From assembly GCF_016082275.1 (NCBI RefSeq), contig NZ_MOWM01000019.1, positions 1 through 64,000 of the forward strand: DNA of 64,000 nt. Reading direction: 5' to 3'. Position 1 is the stretch's first letter, and every line of letters begins with the position of its first letter. This document shows, one piece after another, positions 55,501 through 63,046 of this stretch. The notes under the pieces are model-generated. The model did no database searches and had not been told where the DNA came from. It worked only from the letters and a program-made list of their open reading frames with translations. The translations under genes and the position numbers were made by a program. This DNA is from Variovorax sp. E3 (GTDB taxonomy: Bacteria; Pseudomonadota; Gammaproteobacteria; Burkholderiales; Burkholderiaceae_C).

Positions 55501-56257
55501 GCTGGTCGCGTTGACGAGAACGACCCAGTTACCGATCAAGAGAAGGGTGAGGGCGTGGAGGATTCAATGGAATAGCAATGACGCGGTGGCCTGCGAGGTG
55601 GATCTTCCGTCGGACTTTCCCGGCGGCACCGTGCGTCACCTGGCATTCCGACCGAAGTCAATGGAGTTCATCACTGTCGAGGAGCGCATAGGTATTTCGT
55701 TTTGGCGGACCAAGTCCACCTCCAAGGGGTGTCTTGAACTTGAGAAGATCAAGGGTCGGGTCCCTCCGGACCTTCCGCGCGGCGACGTCCGGGCGGTGGC
55801 ATTCAATCCCGACGGAACAGCGCTTTGGGGCGCGAATTTTGCAGGGTTGATCTACAGCTTCCCGATCGGTGAGATGAGATTCACAACCTGGAAGTCGGAC
55901 GCCGTCAGCGTGCCATCCGCGTTGGCAGTGAGTCGTGCCGGCGCAGTTGCCGTGGGCGATGAGAGCGGGAAGCTCTATGTCATCGAGCCGGATCGAATCC
56001 TGCCTTTGCAGGTGGCGCAGGAGTTCCATGGCTCCGCGATCGAGCAACTGGACATCTCGCCCGACGGGCGATGGTTGCTTTCTTCCGGAAAGGACGGCTC
56101 GGTCGTATGGGATCTCAGTCTTGAGACGTGGAAGCGGCGCGGCTGTGCGCTTGCGAAGCGCGAGGACTTCATCGATGCAGAGCATCAGAAGTTCTTCAAA
56201 GAAGTGACGGAACGCCCGACTAGCTGTGGGAAGAAAGACAACAGCGGGAAGCGATAG
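52592..56257 (+). CDS. nSTAND NTPase with membrane anchor and WD40-like repeats
   Basis: 1221 aa. Residues 15-330 form an nSTAND NTPase: LFGRDAEVEEL, Walker A SPSGAGKTSL (41-50) and Walker B LLLVIDQFEELF (121-132). A winged-helix part (ELAHDSLASPIRLSIEAW, 364-381) follows, then one transmembrane helix at about 446-466 (VVGLLGCLAVLLAFLFSYQW). About 700 aa of WD40-like beta-propeller repeats follow (FYSVAVSPDQGLVAAGNAAG; VWDSSG; LDISPDGRWLLSSGKDGSVV). This layout is a signalling hub that senses a ligand and activates effectors. The ATG overlaps the preceding stop by one base (TGATG), placing it with CHAT-SIR2. Confidence 0.88.
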   Translation: MEAPFVGPAPLSTKNRLFGRDAEVEELHWRVVADRIMVLYSPSGAGKTSLLAAENGLLNELRERFHVSPVLRFSGSTEMPLTMRLLGQLEAAGFGSIQSGDSLAAYCTRVPMPASALPKRLLLVIDQFEELFTTGASSAVQEDFFRQLGHLLASEGTPVWFIASMREEYYSWLDQFRDLVPTRLLNTFRLNLLSLDQAIGAIRGPLETCGVELTLDSSGKGAPELIALELSKSKVRTPDGKVELVPGATVEPVQLQVICANLWRRLSEKGPVTVISPADLQEFRLDTALQEYCHEQLARCATSSKQGSIVRDWIDRKLLTPSGLRAAATVDPSDPEAPQMEELRRLQEAHLVRRQSRQDGEWFELAHDSLASPIRLSIEAWRAEHYAVWQQLARSWHLSGERPSFFSGLTPESRASIPDKDGDCSEREARFLEAYRGHRSQKIARRVVGLLGCLAVLLAFLFSYQWLEGRAARLSLQYEKEMIATQFGLRSILSTNPPFDLAMLAAVAGVELEAGQHRRVAFDARGILGDWLNRTRNIQTVESVGTGKSIYAWIADGRLLVAELGEGRHMLQVLDAGNGESLWDVPEEQVKQAHPNGVRAALLLDKWFVTGGEEGSIALWDLVTKRRVGLLVPPADDTGFSPLMRSPIRTLARSGDTLYSGNENGIVAAWKLPVEGAAPVRPLWTYRQPSRVSGLGVLTGPERLVSIDISGSEQVVLIKPPASPGRKPTATRLQAQPLQGDEKGAFYSVAVSPDQGLVAAGNAAGKIHVWDSSGKHLRRIEAHSDTVGVLRFLRDGRLLSAGWDGKLRLWTLPRDIRADPSFVPVLELSRQLVSVALAPDEKSTHVTTDFGDQLRVSLENAHPLARDLIRDAKASALQSTDGAARYFAATSDAVLSGKLDGEAAAAAHTRIPLNSTVAMAFASARRTLFAAQKKAVFVHREGASSFARLNGVAFDLEEVESVIVDDDASLLVALTRTTQLPIKRRVRAWRIQWNSNDAVACEVDLPSDFPGGTVRHLAFRPKSMEFITVEERIGISFWRTKSTSKGCLELEKIKGRVPPDLPRGDVRAVAFNPDGTALWGANFAGLIYSFPIGEMRFTTWKSDAVSVPSALAVSRAGAVAVGDESGKLYVIEPDRILPLQVAQEFHGSAIEQLDISPDGRWLLSSGKDGSVVWDLSLETWKRRGCALAKREDFIDAEHQKFFKEVTERPTSCGKKDNSGKR

Positions 56258-56275
56258 CCAACAAGGAGATCTGCC

Positions 56276-57579
56276 ATGCCAAAAAGGACTATTCCCAGTA
56301 TGCAAACCACGTACTACTTGCTCTCCGTAGACGCGGAAGGCAACGAGATTTCCGATCCGCAGTTGACGCAGCGAAGTACCAGTGACGAGATCATTCGTGT
56401 GCTAAAGGCAGAGCTCGTGACCGATGTTTTCATATGGAAACACGGCTGGAAGGGTGATCCTCCGGCTGCGTACCAGCAGTACGACCTGTGGATCGGCGCA
56501 TTCTCGGAATTGCCGGAGGATCGATCACTGATGGAGAAAGTTCGACCCGGATTCAAAGAGCTCCACGTGGGTTTCCATTGGCCGAGTCTGGCATGGAGTG
56601 ACGAATCGCCTTTGACTGGCGACAGCTTCGCCAAGCTGGGCGCATCTGGCGTCGATGCCCACGTTGATAAGTACGCGGCATTGCTGGGTGACACGCCAGC
56701 GGTGCGCGAGACATTGAGGAGGCTCTTCGATGAGTTGCGAACCCAGTTTGCGTCAGTGGATCTGACCTCGGAGGCGCGCGCCGCTTACCACGCGTTGAAT
56801 GATGCATTGGCGCTTGGTTCGGACGGCGTGCCTGGTGATGGTGCTGCCGACAGGGAGCCGTTCGACCCGGATCAAGCCATCGAGGCCGCGAAAGAGGAGA
56901 ACGATTCCTTTGGATTCGCGGATGGAGGCTTGCTACTGAGTCCCCTGCGGCAGCTGACGTTCTGGACCATGAAAAAAAGGGCGAATGTGGTGGGCGAAGG
57001 ATTCCTGCATGGATTCATTGCTCGCTTGATGTCGGAGGGGCCGCAAGTGCGGGTGCACTTGATGGGACACAGCTTTGGCTGCATCGTGGCGAGCTCAGCC
57101 TTGGGTGGCCCGGGTGCGGCGTCACCGTTGCCGCGCCCTGTTGCATCATGCGTGCTGGTGCAGGGCGCCATGTCGGTGTGGTCCTATGCGTCCAACATTC
57201 CGTTCAGGGATGGCACCGCTGGCTATTTCAACCGGATTCTTTCGGATTCCAAGGTGAGTGGTCCGATTGTTGCGACTCGATCAAGGTACGACTATGCAGT
57301 CGGCAGGTTGTACCCGTGGGCAGCCGGCGTCGCGAACCAGTACGCCTTCGACGGACCTCCTCGTTTGGGGCAGTCGGTGCCTTCGGTATCTGCGGGGTCG
57401 AGGCCGAGTGGTTGAGCATGCGGTCAGTGAGCGAGATGTACAACCTCCGGCCTGCAGTCATCTACAACATCGAGGCAAGCCAGTTCATCTCCAAGATCGA
57501 TGGTGTATCTGGTGCACACAATGACATCGGTGGGCCGGAGATAGCTCATCTGATTTGGCAAGCCGCGCTACCGGTGTGA
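56276..57579 (+). pseudogene. Alpha/beta-hydrolase (lipase/esterase-like), frame break near the C-terminus
   Basis: The first frame (56276-57415) has the nucleophile elbow LMGHSFGCIV with Ser266 and core strands DVFIWKHGWKGD and ELHVGFHWPS. Near 57365 it goes out of phase. The second frame continues FGAVGAFGICGVEAEW and SKIDGVSGAHNDIGGPEIAH, where the His in GAHNDI is probably the catalytic His. One added base near CGTTTGG gives ~434 aa. It could act on lipids, matching the membrane-bound nSTAND protein next door. The start has AAGGAG upstream. Confidence 0.72.
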
Positions 57580-57581
57580 TC

Positions 57582-59024
57582 ATGAGCGCGAGCGACACAA
57601 TGGAACCGCTGTGCTTCGGGATCGATGCAGCAACCTGTCGTCCCCTGCTGCCGCCTGTTCAAGATGTCGTGCCAGTGCTGCGTGCTGCGGAGCGTCAGGC
57701 TAGGGACGCTGTCGGCGCTCCAGTGCCTGACAATAAAGACTGCTGTGTGCCCTACGGAGTGGATCCCAATTCCTTGGCGCAATCCGGCTGGGGCCTGATC
57801 TTCAATGCTACCGAGGATTCGGCTCCCTATCTCGAGGCGCTGCAGCCGTTGATTCACCTGCGCGAGGCCGAGTCGGGGGGGCGCTTTCGAGTGTTCGCGG
57901 GGGCTGATGGATGGCGCCCCGGCGAGAGTGCGAGCAAATGGTTGACCCGGCATGGTGCTTCGCTCAGCATGATCAGTCCTGTCCATGGGGTTCCATACTA
58001 CTTGGCCATCGTCGGACCTCCGACGTCGATTCCGTTCTCGTTTCAGTATTCACTGGACATCGTTGCCGCCGTCGGGCGTCTGGACTTTGGCGACCTGAAA
58101 GAGCTGGGCGCGTATGCCTCTAGCGTGGCCCAGTTCGAGGCCGATGCTTCACGCACGACGCGCAGAAGCGTCGAAATCTTTGCAACCTGCCACGACTTTG
58201 ATCGGGCGACGCAGTTGTTCACAGAGCGAGTGGCGCGACCCTTCTGCGCGGGTGATGGAGTGGATTTGCCGATCGGCAAGTCCGCAGGATTTTCTGTAAC
58301 TCCGATCCTTGGGGCCGACGCTACAAAAGCCGGGTTGGCAGCAGCACTGTCCCGCAGCAGTGGGCCACCGTCGCTGATTTTCACGGGGTCTCATGGAATG
58401 GTCTTTGATTCGCAGGACTCTCGACAAGCCGCATCCCAGGGGGCGCTGGTGTGCCAGGACTGGGCGGGCTATGGAAGCATCGGTGCGAGCGATTGGTTCT
58501 CGGCGCAGGACGTACCCCTGAATGCGAATGTGCACGGGACCATCCATTTCTTCTTCGCCTGCTATGGCGCAGGCTCGCCAGAGTTTGATGATTTCAACGC
58601 CGTGCCGGGCGCCAAGCGCTGTGCACCGGCGTCCATGACCGCGCGGCTCCCGCAGCGTCTGATGACGCTTCCTCAAGGAGGTGTGCTGGCAACGCTAGGG
58701 CATGTCGATAAAGCCTGGGCATCGAGTTTTGTGTCGAAACGCGGGAATGCACAAACACAAGGATTTCGAGATGTCATTGACCGGCTGTTGGCGGGGCACC
58801 GCGTCGGGGCTGCCACCGATCATTTCAACAGCCAATGGGGCGTACTCGGCACAGAGTTGGCAGATATGCTGCTGGACCGGGAGTACGGCAAAGAGGTTAG
58901 CGACAGAGAGCTTCTTGCAGCACGTACCATTCGCGACGATTGCCGCAACTATGTGGTTCTCGGCGATCCCGCCGTTCGCCTACGTCCCAGTTCCCAAACT
59001 ACGGAAGGCCTGCTGCATGTGTAA
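57582..59024 (+). CDS. C25/caspase-like (clan CD) cysteine protease
   Basis: 480 aa from the ATG at 57582, three bases after the corrected end of the hydrolase. Catalytic His271 is in SLIFTGSHGMVF and Cys327 in IHFFFACYGAGSPEFDD, the spacing and context of gingipain-type C25 and caspase-like domains. The final part NYVVLGDPAVRLRP is typical of C25-like C-termini. The N-terminal ~250 aa (ISPVHGVPYYLAIVGPPTSI) is probably a regulatory alpha/beta domain, common in C25 proteins. No signal peptide is present, so it is not a secreted gingipain. It ends the 50.5-59 kb operon. Confidence 0.8.
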   Translation: MSASDTMEPLCFGIDAATCRPLLPPVQDVVPVLRAAERQARDAVGAPVPDNKDCCVPYGVDPNSLAQSGWGLIFNATEDSAPYLEALQPLIHLREAESGGRFRVFAGADGWRPGESASKWLTRHGASLSMISPVHGVPYYLAIVGPPTSIPFSFQYSLDIVAAVGRLDFGDLKELGAYASSVAQFEADASRTTRRSVEIFATCHDFDRATQLFTERVARPFCAGDGVDLPIGKSAGFSVTPILGADATKAGLAAALSRSSGPPSLIFTGSHGMVFDSQDSRQAASQGALVCQDWAGYGSIGASDWFSAQDVPLNANVHGTIHFFFACYGAGSPEFDDFNAVPGAKRCAPASMTARLPQRLMTLPQGGVLATLGHVDKAWASSFVSKRGNAQTQGFRDVIDRLLAGHRVGAATDHFNSQWGVLGTELADMLLDREYGKEVSDRELLAARTIRDDCRNYVVLGDPAVRLRPSSQTTEGLLHV

Positions 59025-59141
59025 GCAACGTCGATAAATGCGAATGGCCCCAAATCTACGGCCACTAAATGCGAATTTTCCGAGAAGCATCGGGTCGCGC
59101 AGATTCGAATCGCGTCGCCTTGCTCTGGCTTCAGCGCTGCG

Positions 59142-59590
59142 CTATCGCTTGGCCAGGCGCTCCGCAACTTCGCGCGTACCGAGGTCTCGCACTGCCGCAA
59201 GGCTTTCGAGTTGCGCCGCCCGCGGACGTGCCTTGCCTTTCCCAGTGGTAGATCGTCTGCCCGGAGACGCCAACCAACTGCCCATAGCTCGCCGCGGATA
59301 GCCCGATCTTTGCGCGATGTGCCGCCAATTTGGTTGAGCTGAATCGACGTTGCGTGCCCGCAGCCGCTTCATTGTCCGAATCCGGCACTGCGGCGGAGCG
59401 GTTCGCTCCCTTCGCAACCCGACGCAGTTCTTTCTCGAGCGCTTTCACTTGGCAGCGTAGCTCCGCAATCGAAGCGCGATGCACGACCGATGCTTTCTTG
59501 AGTGTTTCGATCTCGGCACGCACTTCTTTGCGTGCTACGCGGGAGATTTCGGCTTTGAGGATCGAGGGGATATTTGGCAGGATACGCCAT
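59142..59590 (-). pseudogene. Small XRE-type DNA-binding protein, frames broken at both ends
   Basis: The main frame reads LPNIPSILKAEISRVARKEV, then a coiled coil and TKLAAHRAKIGLSAASYGQL, then VGVSGQTIYHWE, a helix-turn-helix. After HWE the frame is lost; the other frame gives KARPRAAQLESLAAVRDLGT and ends at 59142. At the 5' end the only ATG with a good ribosome site (59590) is in another frame, and the natural start (family start MPNI) is now CTG. It is either decayed or mis-sequenced. Confidence 0.6.
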
Positions 59591-59725
59591 TGTCCTACCT
59601 TGCACGCCCGCTGCAAGCTTCGATCACACTCATGATGGCCGCGGATAGAGCGCCCTTCCAGCATTCAACTAGCAACGAGGCCTTAGTATTGCGCCCCCAA
59701 GGGACACGCGGTGAAGGAGGTCAAC

Positions 59726-60364
59726 ATGAGTGGATTCACGCTGTTGCTAACGTGGTCTGGGGCCGGAGCGTTCATTGCAATCGTCACTCATTGGTCGGAG
59801 GTTGTATGTTGGTCCAACAAGAATGCGGGACTTGCCGGCTGGGTCCAAGCCATTGGCGCTATCGCCGCCATTGCATTCGCGTACGTCGGGATCAGGAAAC
59901 AGATCGATCATCTAGAGCAAGCGCGCCTAAGCGACCACGCAGAGCGTGATCGAACACGCCGCGCGGAACGCCTGGACCGCGACATCGACATGGGCGAAGC
60001 CTGTGTGCACGTGCTGAGCGATGCGGCGGTCGCCTTGCAATATGTAGTTCGCAAACTGGAACAGGCGCATCGAGGCGAAGCGCTCACCGATTCACCCGGA
60101 GAGCGCCTGGAAGCGTCGGCGGTGGCGTTGCAGTCGATGCTCGACAGTGCAGTGCCCTCGCGCCTGCTGGAATGGATCCTCGTGGCGAGGCGCGAGGTGC
60201 TCTATGCCCGGGTAGCGTGGCGGCAGATTGCTCGGACGGCTCGCGTCGACGAGGCGAGGATCCGGCGCGCCAATGCGCGAGTAGCGGCCACGCGTACGGC
60301 GCTGACGACCGTGCGAAGTGCACTGCAGGACTGGAAATCCGAGCGCAAAAGCATCAACCTTTGA
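59726..60364 (+). CDS. Membrane-anchored hypothetical protein
   Basis: 212 aa from the ATG at 59726, which has AAGGAGG six bases upstream (the frame also has an ATG at 59711). One or two N-terminal hydrophobic segments are visible (FTLLLTWSGAGAFIAIV, WVQAIGAIAAIAFAYVGI). A long charged cytoplasmic coiled coil follows (IDHLEQARLSDHAERDRTRR) and a helical tail. Proteins of this plan occur often in accessory regions, without known function. Confidence 0.7.
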   Translation: MSGFTLLLTWSGAGAFIAIVTHWSEVVCWSNKNAGLAGWVQAIGAIAAIAFAYVGIRKQIDHLEQARLSDHAERDRTRRAERLDRDIDMGEACVHVLSDAAVALQYVVRKLEQAHRGEALTDSPGERLEASAVALQSMLDSAVPSRLLEWILVARREVLYARVAWRQIARTARVDEARIRRANARVAATRTALTTVRSALQDWKSERKSINL

Positions 60365-60445
60365 CCAACTGTGCCGATCTTGGTGGATTGCCGGTGCCTC
60401 GGCTTTGGGTAAGCTGAACGGATCAAGACTTTTCGAAGATAACGC

Positions 60446-61525
60446 ATGAATGCGCTTTCGATTTTCGCGGGCCTCGATTCAAGTGACCGGATTCGTTTCG
60501 TGGGTGATGTTCCACGCGGCGCAGAGTGTGGTTGCCGCTGCATGGCGTGTGGTGCTCCGTTGGTCGCGCGCCGCGGTGACGTGCGAACTTGGCACTTCGC
60601 TCATGGGGCAAGTCAGGAGCGCCCCGACTGTTATGCCGGAGCGGTAAACCTACTGCGGCGCCTTGCAATCGAGCGGATGAAGGATCTCGGCCTTCCTCCG
60701 TTACCAGCATTCAGAGCCATGGTGACTGCACCGCCACCACTGCCACCACTTCACGAAGTCATCGAATGGCAGCCCGGCCATGGGGAAATTGAGCAATGGG
60801 AGGCTCGGTTCCCGCAGAACGCACCCGTCGCACTTTTGCGCCTGAGTTCCAGAACAGCCGTGCGCGTCTTTGTGGAGATCGACGGAGCCTCGACTTCACT
60901 GCAATTGCCGAATGCAGAGGATGAGGGAGTTCTTCTTTTCACGATTCCACTCCCGTCTAGCAGCGAAGAGTTGAAAGATATCGATGTCGCCGCCCATCAC
61001 ATCGATACCACCTCAAGTTCCCGCTGGATCCGACTCCCCGATGCTGCCGCGAAAATCGACGAGGCACGTCGACGCGTAGAAGAAAAAGCTAGGAAAGTTC
61101 ACGATGAAACTCAAGCCCTACGACGGATAGGCAACCGGCCGTTGCTTCCGGAACCGGCAGTCCCGCCGTTTCCGCCGTTGACCTCTTTGCCGTCGGCATC
61201 ATCTTCATCGGAGTTGGACCATTCACCCTGGGCCTCCTGGAGAAAACCGAGATCGGCATTCCTTTGCTATGGCTTGCAGGACGGCTCTGCATGGATCCTA
61301 TTCACGCACAGGGATGGGCGCCATGTCATGGCCCCCTGGCCCCTCGACGAGGGATGGGACGAATCTATGCCTGCGCGAATCGGAGCGCCCGATCTCGAAC
61401 TGGGTGTTTACATGCTCGAAAATCAGCTGAAGACGATGATTTACTTGGGCGAGATGCGGCCCAGGGTTCAAAGCGCAAGCACGTGGTCAGATCTGCTTGG
61501 CATTGCATGGTTGCAGCGTCAATGA
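60446..61525 (+). CDS. Protein with CoiA-like N-terminal zinc site
   Basis: 359 aa. The N-terminus has the zinc pattern CRCMACGAPLVARRGDVRTW, then HFAHG, as in the N-terminal domain of competence protein CoiA. It lacks an obvious nuclease core, the middle being helix-rich with a coiled coil (EARRRVEEKARKVHDETQAL) and a Pro-rich linker (PEPAVPPFPPL). The C-terminus is beta-rich. I take it as a zinc-binding protein of unknown function, perhaps related to CoiA-type DNA repair or uptake nucleases. It is a single gene. Confidence 0.6.
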   Translation: MNALSIFAGLDSSDRIRFVGDVPRGAECGCRCMACGAPLVARRGDVRTWHFAHGASQERPDCYAGAVNLLRRLAIERMKDLGLPPLPAFRAMVTAPPPLPPLHEVIEWQPGHGEIEQWEARFPQNAPVALLRLSSRTAVRVFVEIDGASTSLQLPNAEDEGVLLFTIPLPSSSEELKDIDVAAHHIDTTSSSRWIRLPDAAAKIDEARRRVEEKARKVHDETQALRRIGNRPLLPEPAVPPFPPLTSLPSASSSSELDHSPWASWRKPRSAFLCYGLQDGSAWILFTHRDGRHVMAPWPLDEGWDESMPARIGAPDLELGVYMLENQLKTMIYLGEMRPRVQSASTWSDLLGIAWLQRQ

Positions 61526-61676
61526 GGCCAAACTTAAGACAGTCGGTACTGTGCGCAGTTGCGCGAAGTCTCTTCGCTCGCGCATCTGCACACGCGTCAC
61601 GGCTTGAGATGAAGCGGTGCCGGAAGTTATACCTGTTGCCGATCGAACTTCGCGTGCCCCGCGCGTGAAACGCCGT

Positions 61677-62297
61677 TCAGGCGAGTTCCAGTCTTTGCTG
61701 GCGCCCTCTCATGTTTCCTGGATCACTCGTTGCGTAAGTACTCTCAATAATTTTGAGCTGCTGCAAACGAATGAACATGGCCTGCTCGCTGACAACGAAT
61801 GCGTTCGCCAAAGTCGTGATGGCGGTTTCGTCTCCCAAGTCGTGCTTCAACGCTTCGCTCTCGACCCAAGGCTTTGGCATCAGCAATGCGGCTGCAAATG
61901 TGTTGGCCTCACGCTCTTCCTGGGGTGAAGTCATCGAATCGGACTGCTGATACTTGGAGGAAGTCGCTTCTCCCACACGTTGATACATCCGAATGTGTGT
62001 GTCCACGATCACGCGGTCCTTGGACATGTCATGCAGCATCAGATGCCCTAGTTCATGGCCGATCGTGAATCGCTGCCGCCGCTGGTTATGAGCTTTGTTC
62101 ACCAGAATATGTCGCTCAGCACCTTTGACGAGAAGCACGCCAGATACTTCGCTTTCGAGCTCTTCCACGTGAAGGCGGACATTCAGCGAAATGCAGATTT
62201 GGTCGACATCAACCTTTCGGCCGATCAATGCGTTTGGGCCCGCCGCGCTTAAGACCTCAAAGGCTTTGGCCTCTATGAAGCTCGTGCTATGTGCCAT
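61677..62297 (-). CDS. ImmA/IrrE-family metallopeptidase (second copy)
   Basis: 206 aa from the ATG at 62297 (MAHSTSFIEAKAFEVLSAAG). The zinc motif HELGH at 81-85 in RFTIGHELGHLMLH is followed by SPQEEREANTFAAALLMP, containing the third ligand and matching the ImmA class. It overlaps the XRE gene by 11 bases. It is likely to cleave that XRE protein and release the promoter at 62.7-63.0 kb, which could also drive the ubiquitin-like gene on the other strand. Confidence 0.9.
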   Translation of the reverse strand: MAHSTSFIEAKAFEVLSAAGPNALIGRKVDVDQICISLNVRLHVEELESEVSGVLLVKGAERHILVNKAHNQRRQRFTIGHELGHLMLHDMSKDRVIVDTHIRMYQRVGEATSSKYQQSDSMTSPQEEREANTFAAALLMPKPWVESEALKHDLGDETAITTLANAFVVSEQAMFIRLQQLKIIESTYATSDPGNMRGRQQRLELA

Positions 62298-62670
62298 TTG
62301 GCTCTCCAGGGGTTGAACCGAGAATATTTCCAAGGGCACGTCCTAGCATTGGACGCCCAACCTCGGCTTGCTCGCTCACGATGCTTTGAACATCTGCGGT
62401 GCGTTGAACACTTTCGGTCTGCACGTCACTCATCGAAGGTAGCAACTCTTCAAGAGGCACCTTCAGAGCATCTGAGATTCGGTAGAGAGAGAAGAGGGGC
62501 ACCTTCTGTGTCCCCTTTTCGATGTTGGTGATTGAAGTCCGTTCAAGCCCCACAGCATTGGCCAAATCGGCTTGAGTCATGCGTTGCGCTCTGCCGCTGT
62601 CTAGCCGCAGTTCGCGAATCTTGTTACCCAACGTTTGATAGAGACGCGCCTCGTCAATCACATCGATCAC
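62287..62670 (-). CDS. XRE-family regulator paired with ImmA
   Basis: 127 aa. The helix-turn-helix is RMTQADLANAVGLERTSITN, then IEKGTQKVPLFSLYRISDAL. The tail, helical and polar (EQAEVGRPMLGRALGNIL), is the likely cleavage or interaction region for the peptidase. It is divergent from the multi-ubiquitin gene and may regulate it. Confidence 0.9.
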   Translation of the reverse strand: MIDVIDEARLYQTLGNKIRELRLDSGRAQRMTQADLANAVGLERTSITNIEKGTQKVPLFSLYRISDALKVPLEELLPSMSDVQTESVQRTADVQSIVSEQAEVGRPMLGRALGNILGSTPGEPNGT

Positions 62671-63046
62671 CTCGCAGTGACGGGATCGTACGCGTAAATT
62701 CGCAAAATGTCAACGCGGCTGACATCAGTCATCCGTACGCCATCTGGGTTGACGTTGTAGGAAAACCTCGATTAAATGTGGCCTGCAATCACATACCAGA
62801 CATGTGACTCACAATGACATTCACCCAAAGGAGCTCGATGACGAAGGACCAATAAAACAAGGGATCAGACCTGTGACAGCCTGACCCCCTGAGTAACTCG
62901 CGCAAAGCGCTCGTCGGTGTGAGAGCCCTGAGTGTCTCCGCGAGAAGTTCAGTCGTCAATCGGTCGCAGGGAAGTCCGGAATGCTGCCGGGGAATTCTTT
63001 CCCCGTTTCGAACTTTCTTTTCTACAAACGACGAAAGGAGGCTTCC
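62671..63046. promoter_or_regulatory. 376-base divergent promoter region with ATGTCA/TGACAT dyad
   Basis: At 62707-62725 ATGTCA and TGACAT face each other over seven bases, about 40 bases upstream of the XRE start. This is a plausible operator. The rest contains no gene. AAAGGAGG at 63034-63041 is the ribosome site for the ubiquitin-like gene. Confidence 0.5.

Noticed and set aside
57582..59024. Secreted gingipain-type virulence protease
   Set aside because: No signal peptide or secretion tail; the operon context with an nSTAND protein points to an intracellular effector.
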